From Kribbella sp. VKM Ac-2568 (GTDB taxonomy: Bacteria; Actinomycetota; Actinomycetes; Propionibacteriales; Kribbellaceae): 64,000 nucleotides of DNA. The first letter of the stretch is position 1. Every line of letters starts with the position of its first letter. The stretch spans positions 310,001 to 374,000 of the forward strand of contig NZ_SLVF01000008.1 of the NCBI RefSeq assembly GCF_004345365.1. The letters are read 5' to 3'. Both the position numbers and the translations under genes were made by a program. Positions 41,624 to 50,800 of the stretch are shown here, in pieces. The notes beneath the pieces were generated by a model, which was not told the origin of the DNA, ran no database searches, and saw only the letters and a list, made by a program, of their open reading frames with translations.

Positions 41624-43125
41624 GTGACGAACTGCTGCGGATGACCGGGATCGTCAAGGAGTTCCCCGGTGTCCGGGCGCTCGACGGTGTGGATCTCGAC
41701 GTCCGCCGGGGTGAGGTGCACTGTCTGCTCGGTCAGAACGGCGCCGGCAAGTCGACGCTGATCCGGGTGCTCACCGGCGCCCACCAGCCCGATGCCGGCA
41801 CCATCCACGTCAATGACCAGTTGGTCTCGCTGAACAGCCCGACCGACTCGATGCGCCTCGGCATCGCCGCGATCTACCAGGAGCTCGACCTCGTTCCCGA
41901 CCTCACCGTCGCCGAGAACGTGTTCCTCGGCCACGAGCCGGCCCGGTTCGGGCTGACCCGCCGGCACGAGGCGAACACCAAGGCTCGCGAGCTCCTCAGG
42001 GGACTCGGCCACGGCGAGATCCCGCCCGGCCGCACGGTCGGACTGCTCTCCGCGGCAGGCCAGCAGGTGGTGAGCATGGCCAGAGCGCTCTCCCGGGAGG
42101 CGCAGCTGATCGTGATGGACGAGCCGTCCGCGGTCCTCGACTCCGAAGAGGTCGACAACCTGTTCCGGGTGATCCGCGACCTCACCTCGCGGGGCGTGGC
42201 CGTCGTCTACATCTCGCACCGGCTCGAGGAGATCCGCCAGATCGGCGATCGGGTCACCGTGCTGAAGGACGGCGCCACCGTCGCCACCGGCCTGGACGCC
42301 CGCCAGACCCCGACCTCCGAACTGATCCGGCTGATGACCGGCCGCTCGATCGAGTACGTCTTCCCGCCGCGGCAGGAGCTGCCGGCCGACGCGCCGGTTG
42401 TGCTCGAGGTGGAGAACCTGTCCCGGCCGAGGGAGTTCGCCGACATCAGCTTCGCCGTCCGGGCGGGCGAGATCGTCGGCCTCGCGGGACTCGTCGGCTC
42501 CGGCCGTTCCGAAATTCTCGAGACCGTGTACGGCGCTCGCCGGGCCGCGACCGGCGTCGTACGGGTGGACGGGAAGTTGCTGCGGGCGGGACGCGTCCAG
42601 GAGTCCGTGAAGGCGGGGGTCGGGCTTGCTCCGGAGGAGCGCAAGAGCCAGGCGCTGCTGCTCGACGAAGCGGTCTACAAGAACATCACCGTGTCGAGCA
42701 TGGGGCGGTTCGCCAGCGGCGGCTTCCTCAACGCGCGGGCCGAGAAGGAAGCGGCCGAGGAGCTCACCAAGGCGCTGGACGTCCGACCGGCCGGGGTGGA
42801 ACATCCCGTGCGCAACCTGTCCGGCGGCAACCAGCAGAAGGTCGTGCTGGCTCGCTGGCTGCTCCGGGACTGCCGGGTGCTGCTGCTGGACGAGCCCACC
42901 CGGGGAGTCGACGTGGGAGCGCGCTCCGAGATCTACGGGCTGGTGCGCAAACTGGCCGACAACGGCGTCGCGATCGTGCTGGTCTCCAGCGAGGTCGAGG
43001 AAGTGCTCGGTCTGGCCGACCGGGTCGTGGTGATGCGGGAGGGGCGGGCCGTGCACACCGGTCCCGCGCAAGACATCGACGAGCACCGGGTCCTCGACCT
43101 GGTGATGGAAGGAAGTGCCGTGTGA
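41620..43125 (+). CDS. xylG: Sugar ABC transporter, tandem ATP-binding subunit (XylG/RbsA type)
   Basis: Protein of 501 residues with two ATPase domains. Domain 1 has Walker A GQNGAGKSTL near residue 41 and Walker B LIVMDEPSAVLD, but its signature is LSAAGQQVVSMA rather than the usual LS-x-x-x-Q form. Domain 2 has a degenerate Walker A region (GLVGSGRSEIL), a clear signature NLSGGNQQKVVLA near residue 400 and Walker B VLLLDEPTRGVD. This asymmetry is typical of CUT2 importers. It overlaps the ROK gene by 4 bp and the permease start by 1 bp. Confidence 0.93.
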   Translation: MSDELLRMTGIVKEFPGVRALDGVDLDVRRGEVHCLLGQNGAGKSTLIRVLTGAHQPDAGTIHVNDQLVSLNSPTDSMRLGIAAIYQELDLVPDLTVAENVFLGHEPARFGLTRRHEANTKARELLRGLGHGEIPPGRTVGLLSAAGQQVVSMARALSREAQLIVMDEPSAVLDSEEVDNLFRVIRDLTSRGVAVVYISHRLEEIRQIGDRVTVLKDGATVATGLDARQTPTSELIRLMTGRSIEYVFPPRQELPADAPVVLEVENLSRPREFADISFAVRAGEIVGLAGLVGSGRSEILETVYGARRAATGVVRVDGKLLRAGRVQESVKAGVGLAPEERKSQALLLDEAVYKNITVSSMGRFASGGFLNARAEKEAAEELTKALDVRPAGVEHPVRNLSGGNQQKVVLARWLLRDCRVLLLDEPTRGVDVGARSEIYGLVRKLADNGVAIVLVSSEVEEVLGLADRVVVMREGRAVHTGPAQDIDEHRVLDLVMEGSAV

Positions 43126-44234
43126 TGAGTGAGGAAGTCGCACGACCCCAGGCAACGCAGGACCAACCGCAAGACGTGCCGACCCCGTCGGGCCAGGCGA
43201 TGATCGAGGTCGACCCGACCGAGACCGCGCCACGCAACGGCCGGTCGGGCGGCGACGGCGGCGGCGGGAACGTGGTGGTCAACCTGCTCAAGAGCGGTGC
43301 CGGCCGCAACGTGGGTCTGGTGATCGCGCTGGTCCTGCTCTGCATCGTCGGCGTCGCCACGGCCGGTGACCGGTTCGCCAGCACCGCCAACGTGCTGACG
43401 ATCCTCCGGCTCGCCGCGGTGATCGGCGTGGTCAGCATCGGGATGACGTTCGTGATCACCGGTGGCGGCATCGACCTGTCGGTCGGCGCGATGGTCGCGC
43501 TCGCCTCGGTCTGGGCGACCACGCTGGCCACCCAGCAGTTGGCCACCGACTACCACTGGATCTTCATGGTCAGTACCGCGCTGCTGGTGGGCGCCGCCTG
43601 CGGCCTGGTGAACGGGCTACTGATTGCCTACGGCAAGATAGTGCCGTTCATAGCGACGCTGGCGATGCTGGCCGGCGCCCGGGGTCTGGCCGAGATCCTG
43701 GCCGACCGCAAGACCCAGATCATCAGCGTGAACTCGTTCGTGGACTTCTTCGGCGGTTCGCTGATCGGCATCCCGGTGCTGGTCTGGATGTTCGTCCTCG
43801 TCGCAGCGGCCGGCTGGGTGCTGCTCAACCGGACCACCTTCGGCCGCCGTACCTTCGCCGTCGGTGGCAACGCCGAGGCGGCGCGGCTGGCCGGTATCAA
43901 GGTCCAGCGGCACACGGTCGCTCTCTACGTGCTGTGCGGGCTTTGCTGCGGCATCGCCGCGGTGATGCTGATGGCGCGAACGACGACCGGTAGTGCCACC
44001 CACGGCCAGCTTTACGAGCTGGACGCGATCGCGGCCGTGGTGATCGGCGGCACGCTGCTGTCCGGCGGTCGCGGCACCATCGTCGGCACCGTGTTCGGCG
44101 TGCTCATCTTCACCACCCTGAACAACGTCTTCACCCTGAACAACCTGTCCATCTCCGCCCAGTCGGTGGCGAAGGGCCTGATCATCGTGATCGCGGTCCT
44201 CCTCCAGCAACGCCTGGCCGCCCGCGCTCCCTGA
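43125..44234 (+). CDS. xylH: Sugar ABC transporter permease (XylH/RbsC type)
   Basis: Membrane protein of 369 residues with eight to ten helices after a hydrophilic ~55-residue N-terminal tail. It has the RbsC family segments GMTFVITGGGIDLSVGAMVA near residue 105 and FAVGGNAEAARLAGIKV near residue 245, which contains the ATPase-contacting EAA-like loop. ATG 43125 shares its A with the stop of xylG (TGATG). GTG 43122 is the alternative start. Forms the membrane channel with the tandem ATPase. Confidence 0.93.
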   Translation: MSEEVARPQATQDQPQDVPTPSGQAMIEVDPTETAPRNGRSGGDGGGGNVVVNLLKSGAGRNVGLVIALVLLCIVGVATAGDRFASTANVLTILRLAAVIGVVSIGMTFVITGGGIDLSVGAMVALASVWATTLATQQLATDYHWIFMVSTALLVGAACGLVNGLLIAYGKIVPFIATLAMLAGARGLAEILADRKTQIISVNSFVDFFGGSLIGIPVLVWMFVLVAAAGWVLLNRTTFGRRTFAVGGNAEAARLAGIKVQRHTVALYVLCGLCCGIAAVMLMARTTTGSATHGQLYELDAIAAVVIGGTLLSGGRGTIVGTVFGVLIFTTLNNVFTLNNLSISAQSVAKGLIIVIAVLLQQRLAARAP

Positions 44235-44335
44235 CTGGGGCGGTGGGGTGCGGTAAGCAATGACACCGCGCCCTGGCTGTCCGCACCAACCGCACTGGCA
44301 ACACCCTGTAGAAACACCATCTTTTGGAGGACCAG

Positions 44336-45388
44336 ATGTCCGTACGTTCCGCCCGAGTGCTGCTCACCGCAGGCCTCGTCGGGCTCAGTTCGATGGCGTT
44401 GATCGCCTGCACCAGCAACACCCCGGAAGCCGAGAAGACCACCGACGACAACGCGACCCAGGCGGTCGCCGCCGGTGGCAACGACGAGCCGGGCAAGAAG
44501 GTGAAGATCGGCTTCTCCGCGCCGGCCGCCGACCACGGCTGGATGGGCGCGATCACGAAGGCGACCCAGGAGGAGGCCAAGAAGTACTCCGACGTCGAAC
44601 TGGTCGTGGCCGAGGGCACCAACGACGTGAACCTGCAGATCAGCCAGGTCGAGACCTTCATCAACGACAAGGTCGACGCGATCGTGCTGCTGCCGTTCGA
44701 CGGCGCCGCGCTCACCCCGGTGGCGACCAAGGCGATGGAGGCCGGCATCACGGTGGTGAACGTGGACCGCGAGTTCGACAGCACCTTCGCGGCCCGGACC
44801 ACCGTGCTCGGCGACAACAAGGGCATGGGCGTGTCCGCCGGAACCTACATCTGCAAAGAGATGAAGGGCAAGAAGGACGCGGTGATCGCCGAGATCGCCG
44901 GTATCGACTCGCTGCCGCTGACCCAGGCCCGCAGCGCCGGGTTCAAGGAAGCGCTCGCCGACTGCGGGCTGAAGGTCAACAACCGGGTGGCGGCGGAGTT
45001 CACCGTCGAGTCCGGTGAGAAGGCGGCGGCCAACCTGTTGCAGGCCGCGCCGAAGATCGACGCGATCTGGAACCACGACGACGACCAGGGTGTCGGCGTG
45101 ATGGCCGCCATCAAGAACTCCGGCCGGAAGGAGTTCTTCGTGGTCGGCGGGGCCGGCTCGGCCAACGTGATGCGTGACATCAAGGCCGGCAACACGCTGA
45201 TCCGCGCGACCGTGATCTACCCGTCCACGCAGGGCGCCGACGGCCTCAAGCTGGCTCGTCTGCTGGTGCAGAAGAAGTCCCTCAGCGACCTGGTGGAGGT
45301 CGAGGTGCCGCGCACCGTGCAGCTGTACGCGCCGGTCGTCACCAAGGACAACGTCGACCAGTACCTGCCGACCGCCTTCGAGTCCTGA
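44336..45388 (+). CDS. xylF: Sugar-binding lipoprotein of the ABC importer (XylF/RbsB type)
   Basis: Protein of 350 residues. The N-terminal signal peptide ends in a lipobox, SMALIAC, with Cys near residue 24 for lipid attachment. The periplasmic-binding-protein fold of type I follows: IGFSAPAADHGWMGAITKAT, VDAIVLLPFDGAALTP and AIWNHDDDQGVGVMAAI. It delivers pentose-type sugars to the XylGH complex. ATG 44336 has a strong TTTTGGAGG. The 101-bp gap after xylH holds short inverted repeats (for example GCGGT/ACCGC), a common place for mRNA processing that raises binding-protein levels. Confidence 0.92.
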   Translation: MSVRSARVLLTAGLVGLSSMALIACTSNTPEAEKTTDDNATQAVAAGGNDEPGKKVKIGFSAPAADHGWMGAITKATQEEAKKYSDVELVVAEGTNDVNLQISQVETFINDKVDAIVLLPFDGAALTPVATKAMEAGITVVNVDREFDSTFAARTTVLGDNKGMGVSAGTYICKEMKGKKDAVIAEIAGIDSLPLTQARSAGFKEALADCGLKVNNRVAAEFTVESGEKAAANLLQAAPKIDAIWNHDDDQGVGVMAAIKNSGRKEFFVVGGAGSANVMRDIKAGNTLIRATVIYPSTQGADGLKLARLLVQKKSLSDLVEVEVPRTVQLYAPVVTKDNVDQYLPTAFES

Positions 45389-45408
45389 GCCACTGAGGAG
45401 AAATCTGT

Positions 45409-46572
45409 ATGACGAACCTGGGCATCGGCCTGATCGGGTACGCCTTCATGGGCGCGGCCCACTCGCAGGCGTGGCGGAGCGCGCCGCGGTTCTTCGACCT
45501 GCCGCTGGACCCCACGATGAACGTGTTGTGCGGGCGGAACGCGGAGGCGGTCCAGGCCGCCGCGAAGAAGCTCGGCTGGAGCGACACCGAGACCGACTGG
45601 CGCAAGCTGCTCACCCGCGACGACGTGCAGCTGATCGACGTCTGCACGCCGGGGGACAGCCACGCCGAGATCGCGATCGCCGCGCTCCAGGCGGGCAAGC
45701 ACGTGCTCTGCGAGAAGCCCTTGGCCAACACGGTCGCCGAAGCGGAGGCGATGGCCGCCGCCGCGGCGGACGCGGCGGCCAAGGGCATCAGGTCGATGGT
45801 CGGCTTCACCTACCGGCGGGTGCCGGCGATCGGTCTGGCCCGGCAGCTCGTTGCCGACGGCAAGATCGGCACCGTCCGGCACGTGCGGGCGCAGTACCTG
45901 CAGGACTGGATCGCGGACCCGGAGGCGCCGCTGTCGTGGCGACTGGACAAGGAGAAGGCCGGGTCCGGTGCGCTCGGTGACATCGGCGCGCACATCGTCG
46001 ACCTCACGCAGTACATCACCGGCGACCGGATCGCCGAGGTGAGCGGCCTGCTGGAGACGTTCGTCAAGGAGCGCCCGGTCGCCGCCGCGCACAGCGGGCT
46101 GTCCGGCGAGGCCGGCACCGAACGCGGTCCGGTCACGGTCGACGACGCGGCGATCTTTCTGGCCCGCTTCGGCTCCGGCGCGCTGGGCGTGTTCGAGGCG
46201 ACCCGGTTCGCGACCGGGCGCAAGAACGCGATCCGGATCGAGATCAACGGCAGCCTGGGCAGCCTCGCGTTCGACTTCGAGGACATGAACGAACTGCACT
46301 TCTACGACGCTACCGAGGATCCACTGACGGCAGGGTTCCGGCGGATCCTCGCGACCGAGGCGGTCCACCCGTACGTCGCCGCCTGGTGGCCGCCCGGCCA
46401 CCTGCTCGGGTACGAGCACGGTTTCACCCACCAAGTGGTCGACCTGGTCGGCGCGATTGCCGAGGGCAAGGATCCGGCGCCCTCGTTCGCGGACGGACTG
46501 CAGGTCCAGCGGGTGCTGGCCGCGGTCGAGGACAGCTCGACCTCCCGACAATGGCAGGAGATTCCTGAATGA
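45409..46572 (+). CDS. Gfo/Idh/MocA-family oxidoreductase
   Basis: NAD(P)-dependent sugar dehydrogenase of 387 residues. The N-terminal Rossmann motif is GIGLIGYAFMGAAHSQAW; the catalytic-domain signature HVLCEKPLANTVAEAEAM (Lys near residue 103) is the EKP motif of the family; LGDIGAHIVDLTQYITGD near residue 190 holds the catalytic His. It lies between the sugar-binding protein and xylose isomerase and overlaps the latter by 4 bp. It may oxidise a sugar or glycoside at C1 or C3; the exact substrate is unknown. Confidence 0.92.
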   Translation: MTNLGIGLIGYAFMGAAHSQAWRSAPRFFDLPLDPTMNVLCGRNAEAVQAAAKKLGWSDTETDWRKLLTRDDVQLIDVCTPGDSHAEIAIAALQAGKHVLCEKPLANTVAEAEAMAAAAADAAAKGIRSMVGFTYRRVPAIGLARQLVADGKIGTVRHVRAQYLQDWIADPEAPLSWRLDKEKAGSGALGDIGAHIVDLTQYITGDRIAEVSGLLETFVKERPVAAAHSGLSGEAGTERGPVTVDDAAIFLARFGSGALGVFEATRFATGRKNAIRIEINGSLGSLAFDFEDMNELHFYDATEDPLTAGFRRILATEAVHPYVAAWWPPGHLLGYEHGFTHQVVDLVGAIAEGKDPAPSFADGLQVQRVLAAVEDSSTSRQWQEIPE

Positions 46573-47729
46573 GTCCCTACACCCCCTCGAAAGACGACAA
46601 GTTCTCCTTCGGCCTGTGGACCGTCGGCTGGGAGGGCGTGGACGTCTTCGGTACGGCGGTCCGCGCGCCGCTCGACCCGGTCCTGGCGGTGGAGAAGCTC
46701 GCCGAGCTGGGCGCCGCCGCGGTGTCCTTCCACGACGACGACCTGGTCCCGGACGACAGCCGCCGCCAGCAGGTGCTCGAGCGGTTCACCAAGGCGCTCG
46801 GGGACACCGGGCTCGTGGTCGAGATGGCGACCACCAACCTGTTCAGCCACCCGGTCTTCAAGGACGGTGGCCTGACCGCCAACGACCGCGACGTACGCCG
46901 GTACGCGCTGTCGAAGGTGCTGCGCAACGTCGACCTGGCCGCCGAGCTCGGGGCCAAGACGTACGTGCTGTGGGGCGGCCGCGAAGGCGCGGAGTCGGGT
47001 GGTTCGAAGGACGTGCACGCGGCCCTCGACCGGTACAAGGAGTCGATGGACCTGCTCTGCGCCTACGTCCGGGAGCGGGGCTACGACCTGCGTTTCGCGA
47101 TCGAGCCGAAGCCGAACGAGCCGCGCGGCGACATCCTGCTGCCGACCATCGGGCACGCGATCTCGTTCATCAACGGGCTCGACGATCCCGACCTGGTCGG
47201 CATCAACCCCGAGGTCGGCCACGAGCAGATGGCCGGGCTCAACTACGCGCACGGGATCGCCCAGGCGCTGTGGCACGGCAAGCTGTTCCACATCGACCTG
47301 AACGGTCAGCACGGCCCCCGGTTCGACCAGGACCTGCGCTTCGGCGCCGGCAACCTGCGTGAGGCGTTCTGGACGGTCGACGTGCTGCAGGGCACCGCGG
47401 GTGGACCGGGCTACGACGGCTACGTGCACTTCGACTACAAGCCGCCGCGCACCGAGGACCTCGAGGGGGTCTGGGAGACCGCACGCGGCTGTATGCGCAA
47501 CTACTTGATCCTGCGCGAGAAGGTGCAGTCGTTCCGGGCCGATCCGGAGGTCGCCGAGGCGCTCGCCGCGGCACGCGTCGGTGAGCTCTCGCACCCCACC
47601 CTGGGCGCCGGCGAGACGCTCGACGAGTTGCGCAAGGCAACGTACGACGCCGAGGCCCTGGCCGCTCGCGGTCTCGGGTTCGAGCGTCTGGACCAGCTCG
47701 CCATGGACCACCTTCTCGGAGTCCGCTGA
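46569..47729 (+). CDS. xylA: Xylose isomerase
   Basis: Interconverts D-xylose and D-xylulose using two divalent metals. The protein has 386 residues, the length of actinobacterial class I enzymes. Catalytic and metal residues are visible: His and Asp in VSFHDDDLVP near residue 54, Lys in FAIEPKPNEPRGD near residue 182, Glu/His in GINPEVGHEQMAG near residue 216 and the Asp residues in LFHIDLNGQHGPRFDQDL near residue 245. ATG 46569 overlaps the upstream oxidoreductase stop. Xylulokinase is not in this window. Confidence 0.97.
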   Translation: MSPYTPSKDDKFSFGLWTVGWEGVDVFGTAVRAPLDPVLAVEKLAELGAAAVSFHDDDLVPDDSRRQQVLERFTKALGDTGLVVEMATTNLFSHPVFKDGGLTANDRDVRRYALSKVLRNVDLAAELGAKTYVLWGGREGAESGGSKDVHAALDRYKESMDLLCAYVRERGYDLRFAIEPKPNEPRGDILLPTIGHAISFINGLDDPDLVGINPEVGHEQMAGLNYAHGIAQALWHGKLFHIDLNGQHGPRFDQDLRFGAGNLREAFWTVDVLQGTAGGPGYDGYVHFDYKPPRTEDLEGVWETARGCMRNYLILREKVQSFRADPEVAEALAAARVGELSHPTLGAGETLDELRKATYDAEALAARGLGFERLDQLAMDHLLGVR

Positions 47730-47823
47730 CCACTGTGTGAGGAGTCCCGGGCAGGGCAGAGCACGGGAAAGCGGTAGCTGAACAGCACCACCAGGGCCGA
47801 CGTCCGGGGACCCGCCCCGGGAA

Positions 47824-47841
47824 CTCGTGCACCTGCACGAG
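47824..47841. promoter_or_regulatory. 18-bp palindrome upstream of the ThuA gene
   Basis: CTCGTGCACCTGCACGAG has perfect 8-bp arms around a 2-nt centre and lies 44 bp before the ATG at 47885, in the 155-bp gap after xylA. It could be an operator or the stem of a hairpin ending the xyl transcript. Confidence 0.45.
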
Positions 47842-47884
47842 CCAGATGGAGCGCGCACCTTATCCGACCCATGAGGAGCTCCCG

Positions 47885-50800
47885 ATGATCCAGCTACGCA
47901 GGCACGGAACTCTGATCCGTGCCCTCGTGCTCGCCCTGATCGCCGCGCTGGCGATCCCGCTGACCGCGACCACCGCCCGAGCCCACCCGGGGCACGGGGA
48001 CGAGACCTTCAACGCGCTCGTCTTCAGCAAGACCGCCGGGTTCCGGCACGACTCGATCCCGGCCGGGATCCAGACGATCAAGGACCTGGCCACCGCGAAC
48101 GGCTTCACCGTCACCGCGACCGAGGACGCGGCGATGTTCAACGACACCGAGCTCGCGAAGTACGAGGTGGTGATCTGGCTGTCCACCACCGGTGACGTGC
48201 TCAACGCCGACCAGCAGGCGGCGTTCGAGCGCTACATCCGCGCCGGTGGTGGGTACGCCGGGGTGCACGCCGCCTCGGACACGGAGTACGACTGGCCGTG
48301 GTACGGCAAGCTCGTCGGGAGCTACTTCGACAGCCACCCGGCCGGTACGCCGAACGCAACCGTGAAGGTGGAGGACCACGCGCACCCGTCGACCGCGGGG
48401 GCGCCGACCAGCTGGCCGCGGACGGACGAGTGGTACAACTACCGGACCAACCCGCGCGGCGCCGTGCACGTGCTCGCCTCGCTCGACGAGACGACGTACA
48501 CGGGCGGCAACATGGGCCCGGAGCACCCGATCGCATGGTGCCAGGACTACGAGGGCGGCCGCGCCTGGTACACCGGCATGGGCCACACCATCGAGTCGTA
48601 CGCCGACCCGGTGTTCCGCAACCACCTGCTCGGCGGCATCAAGACCGCGGCCGGGGTGGAGCCGGCCGACTGCGGCGCCTCGCTGAGCGACAGCTACCAG
48701 AAGGTCACCCTGGACGACGACACGTCCAACCCGATGGAACTGGCCATCGCCGCCGACGGCCGGGTGTTCTACATCGACCGCAACGGCGCGGTGAAGATCG
48801 TCAAGGCCGACGGCACCGTCCTGACCGCCGGCACCCTGAACGTCTACACCGGCCAGGAGTTCGGCCTGCTCGGCATCGCGCTCGACCCGGCGTTCGCGCA
48901 GAACGGCTTCGTCTACCTGTACTATTCGCCGGCCGGCAACGAGCCCTTCGACCGGGTCTCCCGGTTCAAGGTGAACGGCGACACCCTCGACCTGACCAGC
49001 GAGAAGCAGGTACTGCGGGTCGACACCCAGCGGGACCAGTGTTGCCACGCGGGTGGCGCGCTCGAGTTCGATGGCCAGGGCAACCTCTTCATCGCCACCG
49101 GTGACAACAGCAACCCGTTCGACTCCGACGGCTACTCGCCCCTCGACGAGCGGGCCGGTCGCGCGGCCTGGGACTCCCAGCGCAGCGCCGCCAACAGCAA
49201 CAACCTGAACGGCAAGGTGCTCCGGATCCACCCGGAGGCCGACGGCAGCTACACCGTTCCGGCCGGGAACCTGTTCCCGTCGGGCACGGAGAAGACGCGG
49301 CCGGAGATCTACGCGATGGGCTTCCGGAACCCGTTCCGGATCGGCATCGACCCGACCACCGACCACCTGTTCGTCGCGGACTACGGGCCGGATGCCGGCC
49401 AGGTCAGCCCGACGCGGGGACCCGACGGCCGGGTCGAGTGGAACATCCTGGACAAGCCGGGCTTCTACGGCTGGCCGTACTGCGTCGGCAACAACACGCC
49501 GTACAACGACTACAACTTCGAGACCGGTACGTCCGGCGCGACGTTCAACTGTGCCGCGCCGGTCAACAACTCGCCGAACAACACCGGTCTCACCCAGTTG
49601 CCGGCGGCGATCCCCGCGAACCTGTGGATGGGTAAGTCGACCACGGGTGTGCCGGAGGTCGGCGGCAGTGGCGCGCCGATGACGAGTGGCGCGTACAAGT
49701 TCGACCCGGACAGCGACTCCGACCGGAAGTGGCCGAGGTACTTCGACGGCAAGGCGGTCTGGGCCGACTGGAACGACAGCCGGCTGTTCTCGGTGCAGTT
49801 GAGCGACGACCGGACGAAGGTCGCGGACGTCTCCCGGATGCTGCAGGAGATGAACTTCATCCGGCCGCACGCGCTGCAGTTCGGACCGGACGGCGCGCTT
49901 TACGTGATCGAGTGGGGCAGCGGGTTCGGCGGCAACAACGCGGACTCCGGGATCTACCGGATCGACTATGTGCAAGGCAACCGCGCGCCGATCGCGCAGT
50001 TCAGCACGGACAAGACGTCGGGGCCGGTGCCGCTGACGGTGGCCTTCGACTCGACCGGATCGCGTGATCCGGACGGCCAGCCGATCACCTTGGCCTGGGA
50101 CTTCGACGGCAACGGGACGACGGACAGCACCGAGGCCAAGCCGTCGCACACCTACACTGTGGCCGGCGTTTTCACGGCACGATTGACGGTGACGGACACC
50201 GATGGCCGGACGGCCGTGTCGAACCGCACGATCACGGCCGGGAACACCGCGCCGACGATCACGGTGGAGGCGCCGCTCGACGGCGGGTTCTTCGACTTCG
50301 GCGACACCATCAAGTACAAGGTGACAGTCACCGATCCCGAGGACGGCACGGTCGACTGCAACGACGTGATCACCCAGCCGGCGCTCGGCCATGACGAGCA
50401 CGCGCACGGGTACGAGCAGTACCACGGCTGCGAGGGGACGTTCCCGTTGCCGGGCGACGAGGGCCATGTCGGGGCGAACATCTTCGGCATCGTCACCGTC
50501 ACCTACACCGACAAGGGCGCGCCGGGCTCCGGCCGGATCACCACCCAGAAGGTGGTCCAACTGCAGCCCAAGACCCGGGAAGCGGAGTACTTCGACGAGA
50601 CGGGCGGCCCGGGGTCGACACCCGGAGTACAGGTCGAGGACACCGGTGACGTCGCCGGTGGCGGGAAGAACATCGGCTTCATCGAGGACGGCGACTGGTG
50701 GGGCTGGAACCCGACCAACCTGACCGCGATCGACCAGATCCAGTTGCGTGCCGCTTCGCCTGACGCCGGTGCGACGGTGCAAGTGCGGACCGGTTCGCCG